A DNA stretch of 14,975 bases from SCGC-AAA471-B05 sp032249055 (GTDB lineage: Archaea; Thermoproteota; Thermoprotei; Gearchaeales; Gearchaeaceae): the NCBI GenBank assembly GCA_032249055.1, contig JAVVGP010000015.1, positions 1-14,975 of the forward strand, in the 5' to 3' direction. Below, piece after piece: positions 7,921 through 14,055 of the stretch; position 1 is the stretch's first letter; each line of letters starts with the position of its first letter. The notes below the pieces were generated by a model. The model had not been told where the DNA came from and did no database searches. It was given only the letters and a program-made list of their open reading frames with translations. A program made the translations under genes and the position numbers.

Positions 7921-9126
7921 TTAGCCAGGATCTTTTAAAGCATGACCAGTAAGCACAACTACTGTCTTCTGATATTTATTTATCATGTCTTCTTCCTTAA
8001 GCTTTAAATAAGCAGCGTATGCTGCTGCACTAGCAGGCTCGGCACCTATTCCTTCATTTCTTGCAAGTCTTTTCTGAGCTTCTATTATCTCCTCATCTTT
8101 GACTTTAATAAAGATTCCTCCTGATTCTCTAACAGCTTTTAAAGCTTTTTGCCAGTTAACAGGTTTTCCTATTCTAATTGCTGTAGCTATAGTTTCAGGT
8201 TTTTCAAAGAAGATGGGTTTTTCGAGACTTTTTTCCCATGTTTCTGCTATAGGAGAGGCTCCTTCGGCTTGAACTCCTATCATTTTGGGTAAATTGTTAA
8301 TAATTTTAAGCTCGTATAATTCTTTAAAGCCCTTCCATATTGCTGAAATATTTCCTCCGTTTCCAACAGGGACAATAACATTATCTATGTTACCAAGTTT
8401 TTCGTAAAGTTCAAAACTTAAAGTCTTTTGACCTTCTATTCTCCATGGATTGAATGAATTTATTGGATAATACTCCCTTTCTTTTTCAATTTTATTAATT
8501 ACGTATTTTATTGCTTCGTCGAAATTTCCTTCGATTTCCATAATATTTGCTCCGTGTAGGATTGTTTGAAATAACTTTCCTTTTGCAACCTTACCCTTTG
8601 GTATGATAACGATGCATTCCATTTTTGCTCTAGCTGCATATGCTGCTGCTGATGCAGCGGTATTTCCTGTTGATGCAACTATTAATTTTTTTATTCCGTT
8701 ACTCTTAGCTAAGCTTACTACAACACTCATTCCACGGTCTTTGAAGCTTCCTGTTGGATTTAAACCTTCAAATTTAAAATAAAGATTTTCAAATTCCTTG
8801 GATTTTATTAAAGGAGTATTTCCTTCATTTAATGATACAATCTCTGATACTTTAGGTAACAAATCTTGGAATCTCCAAATACCGTCCATATCTCTTTGAA
8901 AGTTTACTTTTGCTTCCTTTAAATTTAGCTTAATCTCTAGTAAACTATTGCAACTTGAGCACTTAAATAACCATATACTTATAGGATATTCTCTTCCACA
9001 GTTTATGCATTTTAATACGTGTCCAGTTTTCTCACCTACCTTATTATATTTAAATAGATACTTAAAATTTTCTTTTAAAAGCAAAGCTATTTCTTTTTTA
9101 GTCTTACCATGAAATGTTAAGGACAT
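7921..9126 (-). CDS. thrC: Threonine synthase
   Basis: A 401-aa PLP fold-type II enzyme that converts O-phosphohomoserine to threonine. An N-terminal zinc ribbon (Cys40, Cys43, Cys56, Cys59) precedes the catalytic domains, as in archaeal ThrC. The PLP lysine is Lys129 in NPTGSFKDRG (123-132). The asparagine loop is ASTGNTAASAAAYAARA (151-167). The PLP-phosphate loop is VGNGGN (254-259), and the C-terminal VLTGHALKDPG holds the T-G-H-x-x-K-D motif of threonine synthase, which separates it from threonine dehydratase or cysteine synthase. About 30 residues precede the zinc ribbon, slightly longer than many homologues; residues after Met1 are plausible coding and the promoter spacing supports this start. 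It appears to be transcribed alone. Confidence 0.94.
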   Translation of the reverse strand: MSLTFHGKTKKEIALLLKENFKYLFKYNKVGEKTGHVLKCINCGREYPISIWLFKCSSCNSLLEIKLNLKEAKVNFQRDMDGIWRFQDLLPKVSEIVSLNEGNTPLIKSKEFENLYFKFEGLNPTGSFKDRGMSVVVSLAKSNGIKKLIVASTGNTAASAAAYAARAKMECIVIIPKGKVAKGKLFQTILHGANIMEIEGNFDEAIKYVINKIEKEREYYPINSFNPWRIEGQKTLSFELYEKLGNIDNVIVPVGNGGNISAIWKGFKELYELKIINNLPKMIGVQAEGASPIAETWEKSLEKPIFFEKPETIATAIRIGKPVNWQKALKAVRESGGIFIKVKDEEIIEAQKRLARNEGIGAEPASAAAYAAYLKLKEEDMINKYQKTVVVLTGHALKDPG

Positions 9127-9140
9127 TGCTAAACATTCAA

Positions 9141-9153
9141 TAATAAAATTAAA
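9141..9153 (-). promoter_or_regulatory. Probable TATA element for threonine synthase
   Basis: The minus strand reads TTTAATTTTATTA, centred about 21 nt before the ATG at 9126. Together with the lack of a Shine-Dalgarno site this suggests a leaderless or near-leaderless transcript. The match to the TTTATA core is imperfect. Confidence 0.35.
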
Positions 9154-9194
9154 TGGTGATGAAAAAGCTTATTAGTAAAAATGGATTATCCGAT

Positions 9195-9686
9195 TTAATA
9201 TTCTCTACCTAATATTAAATAAATTCCTTCTTCTTTGCACTTTTTCTTCAAATAGTTTGCAACCTCCTCATTGGTGAACTCTACAGATAAGACTTTCAAA
9301 TATACTTTCTTATTCGTAAATTTTTCAGCGGCTTTTACTGCGCTACTTAACTTTTCCAAGTGATTTATAGCTTCTTCGATACTGCGCAATCTTATAGCTA
9401 CTTTGCCGACAATTAAAGGATCAGAAAAGAATATATCTACTTCTTTATAACCATCTACAGGCAATGTAACATTTACCCTAATATCGCACTCTATTTCTCT
9501 TTCTTTCATTAATGATTTGACTACTCTGGCTGAATAATATTCAAAACAACCCCCTAACATATCACGAATGTCTGTAATAATATTAATAAGCAATTCAAAC
9601 GTTTTATTTGTACTCTCTTTCCATCTTTTCTCATTCTCTTCTTGCTGTTTAAAGTTTTTCGCCAATAACTTAGCATTTTCCCTCAT
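9195..9686 (-). CDS. PD-(D/E)XK nuclease-like protein, C-terminal part of a split gene (DUF3782-like)
   Basis: A 163-aa protein. The first 30 residues are charged and helical (coiled-coil-like). LGGCFEYYSARVVKSLM (44-60) resembles the helix that opens the nuclease-like domain of archaeal DUF3782-type proteins. Asp84 in YKEVDIFF fits the first acidic residue of a PD-(D/E)XK core, but the next strand, IVGKVAIRLRS (92-102), has Ala and Arg where Glu and Lys (E-x-K) are expected. Catalysis is therefore doubtful. Its start is well supported: AGGTGA lies 6 nt upstream and the ATG overlaps the stop of the preceding small gene (ATGA). That small gene supplies what is normally this family's N-terminal segment. 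Family assignment rests on pattern only. Confidence 0.6.
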   Translation of the reverse strand: MRENAKLLAKNFKQQEENEKRWKESTNKTFELLINIITDIRDMLGGCFEYYSARVVKSLMKEREIECDIRVNVTLPVDGYKEVDIFFSDPLIVGKVAIRLRSIEEAINHLEKLSSAVKAAEKFTNKKVYLKVLSVEFTNEEVANYLKKKCKEEGIYLILGREY

Positions 9687-9844
9687 CTTCGTTCACCTAG
9701 CCTTATAAAATGGTTGAAATTTTTTCTAGACTTTCTTAATACTCCCATTAAACCTCTTATCTCTAATAAACCTAATATCGCATAGCGAAAATTTTCATCT
9801 TCTTTCAATAGTCTTATTAATTCTTTTCTTATTTCGCTTTCCAT
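9683..9844 (-). CDS. Small protein, N-terminal segment of the split nuclease-like gene
   Basis: A 53-aa frame from ATG 9844. It reads MESEIRKELIRLLKEDENFR and then YAILGLLEIRGLMGVLRKS. The pattern E-x-x-L-x-x-L-L-x-E-D-x-x-F-R-x-x-x-x-G-L-L is the usual opening of archaeal DUF3782-type proteins, in which it is normally fused to a coiled coil and a PD-(D/E)XK-like domain. Here the frame ends at TGA (9683-9685), overlapping the ATG of the next gene as ATGA, so the ancestral protein has been split in two. It could form a complex with the downstream product. The gene is short but supported by this family match and by the coupling. Confidence 0.55.
   Translation of the reverse strand: MESEIRKELIRLLKEDENFRYAILGLLEIRGLMGVLRKSRKNFNHFIRLGERR
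9693..9698 (-). promoter_or_regulatory. Shine-Dalgarno site for the downstream half of the split gene
   Basis: The minus strand reads AGGTGA, then 6 nt, then ATG (9686). The site lies in the last codons of the 53-aa gene. Its strength and spacing argue that the second half is translated by its own initiation. Confidence 0.6.
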
Positions 9845-9916
9845 CTTGTCAATATTATATATTTTAATTAAAAAACATTTAAAGGAATAACCAGCTATAA
9901 GATAGAAGAAATCGAA

Positions 9917-9936
9917 AATGTTTTATAAAAAACATT
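9917..9936. repeat. Perfect 8-bp hairpin between GT4 and the split gene
   Basis: AATGTTTT (9917-9924) and AAAACATT (9929-9936) flank a 4-nt loop. A further AAAACATTT at 9872-9880 can pair with AAATGTTTT at 9916-9924. It lies about 50 nt after the extended GT4 stop and 73 nt before the ATG at 9844. It could be a 3' processing structure or an operator. Chance is possible in DNA this AT-rich. Confidence 0.3.
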
Positions 9937-9986
9937 ACATTCCAAACTCTCATAAATTTGTTTATCATTCTCTTTAAAATTTTATT

Positions 9987-11131
9987 TTAGCTAGATTTTA
10001 TAACTTTCAAACTTTTTTCGAAAAAATTTAGATATTTTCTCGCTATAATATTCCAATCGTGATTAATAGCAATTTCTCTAGCTTTTCTCGAATATTCTTC
10101 ATAAACTTCTTTTTTGATAAAATTTCTATTATCTTTTCAGCCATTTCCTTAAGATCAAAATTTTTTACTATAATTCCTCCATTTCCAACCACCTCGGGTA
10201 TGCTTGCAATGTTAAAAGCTACGACTGGTTTGCCGCTGGCCATCGCTTCTAAAAATATTAATCCAAAACCTTCGATTATTGAACATGAAGCAAAGATATC
10301 GCATGAAGAGTAATAATATGGTAAATCTTCATCCTTCACAAACCCTTCAAAGAAGACTTTATTTGTTAAATTTAATTCTTTAACAATTTTCATCAAATTG
10401 CTTTTCTCTGGTCCTTCACCAACAATTACTAATGAAGTATCTATTCTTTTTTGAACATAATTGAATACCCTTATTAGTTTATCTACATTTTTTGTTTTAA
10501 CCAAAGCACCTACGAAGAGAATTACATATTGTGATTTGAATTTATCTCTAAATATAGGCTTGTTATTAGGATTGAATTTACTTGTATCGACCCCCTCATG
10601 TATAACTTCTATTTTCTCGCTAGGTATTTTGAAAGTTTCAATTATTTGCTTTTTCGTAAAATAACTTGGAGCAATGATATAATCTATCTTTGTCATTTTA
10701 GAATAAAGATCAGCAAAAGGTATTACGAATAGATCTTTAAAGGTTTTAATGTAATCTATATGATGCGCTAAGCCGACTTTAAGCTTCGCATTAGATAAGA
10801 AGGAAAAAGGTGATTGGTTATTTAATAATAAAACATCGCTATCTAGTTCTAAACTTTTCAATATTGAAGTCAATGAAAAGCTAAGATAATTTAGCTCAGC
10901 CAATCCTGCAGCTCTTCTAAGATATAAAGTTGCATCCTTTACTCTGAATATTTCAATACCGTTTTTTGTGTCATAGCTATTTCCTCCATTCCAAAATGTA
11001 GTTATAACCCTTACTTTACAATTATTAAGAGCTAAATATTTTGAAATATTCTCGATATGTCTTTCTATTCCTGTATAGACTCCTCTTTTAGGATATGGAT
11101 AAACAGGAGTTGTGATTGTGATTTTTAACAT
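9987..11131 (-). CDS. Glycosyltransferase family 4; full length needs a -1 frameshift
   Basis: The uninterrupted frame (11131 to 10043) gives 362 aa. The N-domain begins MLKITITTPVYPYPKRGVYT with G-IERH-IE, and the C-domain has ILFVGALVKTKNVDKLI (204-220), IVGEGPEKSNL (236-246) and an intact E-x7-E in EGFGLIFLEAM (Glu287, Glu295). The frame then ends in an atypical tail (LLLITIGIL). From codon 341 the -1 frame continues with the normal GT4 ending, EVYEEYSRKAREIA and then INHDWNIIARKYLNFF, to TAA 9987-9989, giving 381 aa. The switch point is an A AAA AAG heptamer (10115-10109) in exact slippery phase. It may be programmed frameshifting, a one-base deletion or a sequencing error. It likely adds a hexose to a surface glycan; its acceptor is unknown. 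Confidence 0.85.
10109..10115 (-). other. Slippery heptamer A AAA AAG, candidate -1 frameshift site
   Basis: On the minus strand the codons are TCA AAA AAG (Ser339, Lys340, Lys341), so the heptamer has X-XXY-YYZ phasing. Both tRNAs could re-pair one base back. The -1 frame then reads GAA GTT TAT and gives the family-typical C-terminus. I saw no obvious downstream pseudoknot, but I could not fold the RNA. Confidence 0.5.
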
Positions 11132-11245
11132 AAGATATGAAAAATTACATTACATTATTTAAAACGTTATTTATACAAAGTACAATGCAAAATGTGTTTT
11201 AAAGTTATGTACTAGTTTAAAAGATAAAGTGTTTTATTTTTATGC

Positions 11246-11255
11246 TTTTTAAATA
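11246..11255 (+). promoter_or_regulatory. TATA-like element before the plus-strand transcript
   Basis: The plus strand reads TTTTTAAATA here, about 26 nt before the ATG at 11278. A leaderless transcript would start at the micro-ORF, leaving a 70-nt leader before the main gene at 11348. A second AT-rich tract (TTAATTAAA near 11314-11322) could serve the main gene directly, so the assignment is open. Confidence 0.35.
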
Positions 11256-11277
11256 AGAAGTTTTTGATTTTAATAAG

Positions 11278-11337
11278 ATGACCCGCAGGCACGGGCCATG
11301 GTATAGTCATAAATTAATTAAAGAGAATTTATCTTAA
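11278..11337 (+). other. GC-rich leader with possible 19-codon micro-ORF
   Basis: ATG 11278 opens MTRRHGPWYSHKLIKENLS, closed by TAA 11335-11337. The first third is strikingly GC-rich against its surroundings and forms a small hairpin: CCCG (11282-11285) with CGGG (11292-11295), extended by ATG/CAT after one mismatch. The stretch GGGCCATGGTATAGTC also resembles the acceptor/D-arm start of a tRNA-Asp-like gene, though no anticodon or T arm follows. I cannot decide between a leader peptide, a structured RNA and a fragment of foreign or tRNA DNA. I know of no family match for the peptide. Confidence 0.3.
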
Positions 11338-11347
11338 TATTATAAAA

Positions 11348-11835
11348 ATGGGAGTACAGTTGATAGTGATAATTGAAAATGTAAAAAAGGTAAGTCAAGA
11401 GGAGCTGAATAAAGCTTTTGGAGTTCATGTTTTTGAATACAAGGGAGGAAAAGATATAACTCCTGTATGGGAATTATTTGAATGGAAAGGAAAAGTTTAT
11501 GCAACTTGGAACTTTACTCCTAGAATATTCGATGGAATGTATGAACTTTTTATGGCTTCATTAGAAGGGGTCCTTTAAGCAAAGTAGATAAAGATACTAG
11601 GATTAAATGGGAATCGCTTAGAAAGTATTTAGTAAGAGTTCGTGAATTTCTAGGAAATGGTAAAGTATATATAGGAAACGATGTTGTATATTTTCGTGAT
11701 CCTGATTCTGCTAAAAGATTTAGAGAAGAGTTCTTTTTGCCTCCTGAAGTTCCAGAAGAATTGCTGAAAGAACCTGATTTGAATAAATATCCTGAATTGA
11801 AGGATGTAAAGGAGCTTCAGTTTTTGGTATGGTAA
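11348..11835 (+). pseudogene. Unknown protein gene with a frameshift at a G4 run
   Basis: This is the only plus-strand gene. The first frame (MGVQLIVIIENVKKVSQEEL onward) runs 76 aa to TAA 11576-11578. The -1 frame is open from just before that stop to TAA 11833-11835 and looks equally protein-like: GPLSKVDKDTRIKWESL, KVYIGNDVVYFRDPDSAKRF, PEVPEELL. One extra G in the GGGG run (11567-11570) joins them into one 162-aa soluble protein rich in charged and aromatic residues, with SLEGGPLSKV at the junction. I recognise no domain and saw no signal peptide or membrane segment. The A-A-G-G-G-G-T context is not a classical slippery heptamer, so a mutation or read error is likelier than recoding. It is transcribed away from the GT4 gene beside it. 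Confidence 0.6.
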
Positions 11836-11968
11836 TTGCCAATATTTTTGTTTAACAGTAAGATCTTTAAACACTTATACGATGTAATATTAGGGATTAA
11901 TTTTATTAAATTTGGTTTAAGATTTTTAAATTTTTATTACCGATACAAAGTAATGATTTTAATTTTCA

Positions 11969-12352
11969 TTAAAATTTAGCGCCTAACTTTTTCATATCCG
12001 CATCGTTACTTATTATTTCACAGTTGTTCCTTAGTGCACAATAAAAATGAATAGAATCTTCAAAGTCTAGATCGAACTTCTTTGATACATTATAAATTTC
12101 AATAAGTTCAGAAGGCTCCATATGTATGAATATAACATTTAAATTTTCTAATGCTTCGGCAACCTTTTTCATCACTTCTATAGGATTCTCTTTTAATAAA
12201 TACGATATTATTACAATAAGCTGATAAAAAGTAATTTCTGAAGTATAGATTTCTTCGGTATTGATAAACCAGTACTCAGCTCTATCTGCAAACTCAGGAT
12301 GACCAGTCAAGTAGTATACGAATACATTTACGTCAAAATATCTTTTAACCAT
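11969..12352 (-). CDS. VapC-type toxin, PIN-domain ribonuclease
   Basis: I place the start at ATG 12352 (127 aa), because MVKRYFDVNVFVYYL is the standard PIN opening. A longer frame from 12415 only adds residues that overlap the antitoxin gene and look nothing like PIN. The acidic metal-binding residues are present: Asp7 (FDVN), Glu39 (TSEITFYQL), Asp96/Asp99 (DLDFEDSIHFYCAL) and Asp117/Asp119 (IISNDADMKKLG). PIN toxins cleave RNA (often tRNA or rRNA) when the antitoxin is lost. The gene overlaps the AbrB-type antitoxin by 25 nt, the usual coupled order with the antitoxin first. It appears intact. The target RNA is unknown. Confidence 0.85.
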   Translation of the reverse strand: MVKRYFDVNVFVYYLTGHPEFADRAEYWFINTEEIYTSEITFYQLIVIISYLLKENPIEVMKKVAEALENLNVIFIHMEPSELIEIYNVSKKFDLDFEDSIHFYCALRNNCEIISNDADMKKLGAKF

Positions 12353-12597
12353 GTCCTGCTTCGCTCTTTCAAAGCTTCTTCTAAAATTTCGTCCACATCT
12401 TTTGATATGTTCCAATTTACTTTGAAAATTCCTTTATAACTAAGATTTTTTAAGACCGGTCTTATTTCTATAACATTGTTCTTAACTATAATTTTAACTT
12501 TATCACGGATATTCATTTTATCCCTTATTTCTTTAGGTATAACAATTCTGCCTTTTTTGTCTACATTAACTAAATAATGCTTTTCCATAAATCCCAT
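12328..12597 (-). CDS. VapB antitoxin, SpoVT-AbrB (swapped-hairpin) type
   Basis: An 89-aa protein. Residues 8-47 form the AbrB-like DNA-binding domain, with VDKKGRIVIPKEIRDKMNI (12-30) as the signature loop-hinge-helix and KVKIIVKNNVIEIRP as the closing strands. The tail from residue 50, ending DEILEEALKERSRTWLKDIL, is the expected toxin-binding helix. An in-frame Met at residue 4 is an alternative start. It precedes and overlaps the PIN toxin and would bind it and repress the operon. A perfect 8-bp palindrome containing the TATA box lies 11 nt upstream, a natural site for autoregulation. Confidence 0.85.
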   Translation of the reverse strand: MGFMEKHYLVNVDKKGRIVIPKEIRDKMNIRDKVKIIVKNNVIEIRPVLKNLSYKGIFKVNWNISKDVDEILEEALKERSRTWLKDILT

Positions 12598-12607
12598 TTA
12601 ATTTCCC

Positions 12608-12627
12608 ACATATAAAAACTTATATGT
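12608..12627 (-). promoter_or_regulatory. Palindromic promoter/operator of the vapBC pair
   Basis: Perfect arms ACATATAA (12608-12615) and TTATATGT (12620-12627) flank AAAC. On the minus strand the right part reads TTTTTATA, about 15-25 nt before the ATG at 12597, a TATA box for a leaderless transcript. An AbrB-type dimer binding this palindrome would block TBP, which would give autorepression. The geometry is visible; the binding is inferred. Confidence 0.5.
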
Positions 12628-12787
12628 TAAGAGAAAGCTTATCTAATTTATTTAATTTTTTAGTAATGTAGAGATTATTTTTAAAAAGATTTTAAATTTA
12701 TTTTAATAATATAATTAGACATCAATAGTTTTAACAATTTACAAACTTATGAAGTATATACATAAATGTGAAGAGCTGAAAGGCTTT

Positions 12788-13144
12788 TTAATAAAGAAAG
12801 GCTGTAAACTCTTCAAGTTGTTGTGTTTTAGGATTTACTTTTAAGTTCATGGCTTCAAGAGTTGTTACACCAATTAAAACTTTATCAATTTGTTTACTGA
12901 CCAAAACAGGCATTATTCTCTTTTTACCCATAATTTCAATCGTTGCATGTGCAAGTTCCAATTCTTCTATTCCTTTAGCTGTTAGAACTTTTGCTTTTTC
13001 ACCAGTCTTAGAAAGATGTAATTCTTTTGAAATTTCTTCAGGAATTACGCTTAGTGTAGCTCTAGTATCTACAAGAGCATTGATTTTAATGGATTTAGTT
13101 TGTTGAATATCGCTTAGTACGACTTCTACTTCTATGTGTCCCAT
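12788..13144 (-). CDS. Retropepsin-like aspartyl protease homologue with DTR instead of DTG
   Basis: A 118-aa clan AA protein (COG5550-like). It opens MGHIEVEVVLSD. The active-site loop is ALVDTRATLSVIP (23-35), where the family has D-T-G-A-T; Gly28 is replaced by Arg through an AGA codon, one transition from GGA. The second conserved block, DKVLIGVTTLEAMNL (87-101), supplies the hydrophobic-hydrophobic-Gly motif that packs on the active site. Such single-domain proteases act as homodimers, and the glycine is needed for the fireman's-grip geometry, so this copy alone is probably inactive. It is the second gene of a tandem pair, 34 nt after the DTG copy, with which it might form a heterodimer. 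Confidence 0.8.
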   Translation of the reverse strand: MGHIEVEVVLSDIQQTKSIKINALVDTRATLSVIPEEISKELHLSKTGEKAKVLTAKGIEELELAHATIEIMGKKRIMPVLVSKQIDKVLIGVTTLEAMNLKVNPKTQQLEEFTAFLY

Positions 13145-13149
13145 ATTTT

Positions 13150-13165
13150 ATTATAATATTATAAT
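13150..13165. repeat. 16-bp perfect palindrome between the two protease genes
   Basis: ATTATAATATTATAAT reads the same on both strands and lies 6-21 nt before the ATG at 13144. It may be an operator or simply a TATA-rich promoter of the downstream copy. In such an AT-only sequence chance cannot be excluded. Confidence 0.3.
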
Positions 13166-13178
13166 GTTAAACATATAA

Positions 13179-13532
13179 TTAATACATAAGCAAAGTCCAC
13201 TCTTTCAGCTTTCCTTCAATCGGATCTACTTGTAAGCCAAGAATTTCAAGTGTTGTTACGCCAATTAGAACTTTGTCGATGGTATCAGAAATCAATACAG
13301 GGATCATCTCATTTTTTCCTTCAAGTTCTAACCAAGCTCTTGAACGATCAAGCTTAATTTTTCCAACTCCAGTTTCTACGATATTACTTCCTGTTGTTTT
13401 CAATCCAAGTTCAGAAGCGATCTTTCTAGGTATAACTGTAAGAGTTGCTCCAGTATCAACGATTCCTTGAGTTTCTAAAATCTTGTTTAATGTCTCATCG
13501 GCTATTTTAACTTTAACGTATATATGGCCCAT
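13179..13532 (-). CDS. Retropepsin-like aspartyl protease, intact DTG
   Basis: A 117-aa clan AA aspartic protease homologue, first of the tandem pair. It opens MGHIYVKVKIADE; the catalytic loop is GIVDTGATLTVIPRK (23-37) with Asp26-Thr27-Gly28; DKVLIGVTTLEILGL (86-100) is the second half motif. The length fits one monomer of a homodimeric retropepsin-like enzyme. There is no signal peptide or membrane segment, so it is probably cytosolic. The C-terminus matches that of the next gene closely (VTTLE, then a shared final M/L-Y), so the pair arose by duplication. Archaeal members are widespread; their substrates are not established. A TATA-like stretch (TATAATAATC, about 24-32 nt upstream on the minus strand) may be its promoter. 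Confidence 0.82.
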   Translation of the reverse strand: MGHIYVKVKIADETLNKILETQGIVDTGATLTVIPRKIASELGLKTTGSNIVETGVGKIKLDRSRAWLELEGKNEMIPVLISDTIDKVLIGVTTLEILGLQVDPIEGKLKEWTLLMY

Positions 13533-13661
13533 CTAATCAATATAAATTACTACTGATTATTATATCTAGTTTCATCTTAAAAACAAATAATTAGAAGGGG
13601 TCATCATGAAAAATATTGCTCTATTCTTTTGATATTTTAAGACTTTCTGTATATAAATAAC

Positions 13662-13889
13662 TCATTCCTCGCTTAACTCATCTAATTTTTCTGGAGAAAT
13701 TTCTTCTTTCCATTCTTTCTTTCCTATGAGTACTTTTAGCGGATTTCTAATTCTTTTAAATTTCCTTCTTAAAAGAATTTCATTATTGTTCAAAACAATA
13801 ACTTCAAACTCTTCACCAGGCTTTAAGTCAATCTTCTCTCTAACTTCTTTGGGTATAGTTATTTGAAAATTAGTCGTAACTTTTGGCAT
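13662..13889 (-). CDS. Orphan SpoVT-AbrB family antitoxin/regulator
   Basis: A 75-aa protein. Residues 1-45 are an AbrB-like domain (VTTNFQITIPKEVREKIDL, then PGEEFEVIVLNNNEILLRR). The acidic tail with SPEKLDELSEE is typical of toxin-binding ends. No PIN toxin follows. Its TGA (13662-13664) overlaps an ATG (13663-13665), an ATGA junction as in coupled vapBC pairs, but that frame reads only MSYLYTESLKISKE before a stop at 13621. This could be the stump of a lost VapC, whose N-termini often run M-x-Y-x-D. The GCATA/TATGC repeat around its ATG (13886-13890 and 13902-13906) is weak. It may act as a free regulator or cross-bind the VapC at 11969. Confidence 0.72.
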   Translation of the reverse strand: MPKVTTNFQITIPKEVREKIDLKPGEEFEVIVLNNNEILLRRKFKRIRNPLKVLIGKKEWKEEISPEKLDELSEE

Positions 13890-14055
13890 ATAAAGTATAA
13901 GTATGCGTAATATTTAGGTTTTTAGGATATTTTCTTAGCATGATTATACTATTGTTTAATTGATAATAATTCTTTGTGTCTCTAAGATAACTAAGCTTAT
14001 TGCAGGCTATATTGATTTTAACATATTCGTGAGCAGGTTTAAAAATTATTAAACT

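Noticed and set aside
11276..11310. C/D-box sRNA (AAGATGA as C box)
   Set aside because: The C box has a mismatch and no convincing D box (CTGA) follows at a suitable distance.
11293..11345. Complete tRNA gene
   Set aside because: Only an acceptor/D-arm-like start is visible; there is no anticodon stem, T arm or matching 3' acceptor strand downstream.
12353..12415. A longer start for the PIN toxin at 12415
   Set aside because: The extra 21 residues overlap the antitoxin frame and do not resemble PIN sequence; the domain opens exactly at the ATG at 12352.
11560..13604. Shared 13-mer ATTAGAAGGGGTC at 11560 and about 13590 as a repeat or att site
   Set aside because: No flanking similarity, no integrase and no tRNA nearby; consistent with coincidence.
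13979..14055. Plus-strand stretch reading YIDFNIFVSRF, like the start of a PIN toxin
   Set aside because: No start codon in place, closed after a few codons, and no further PIN motif follows; most likely chance.
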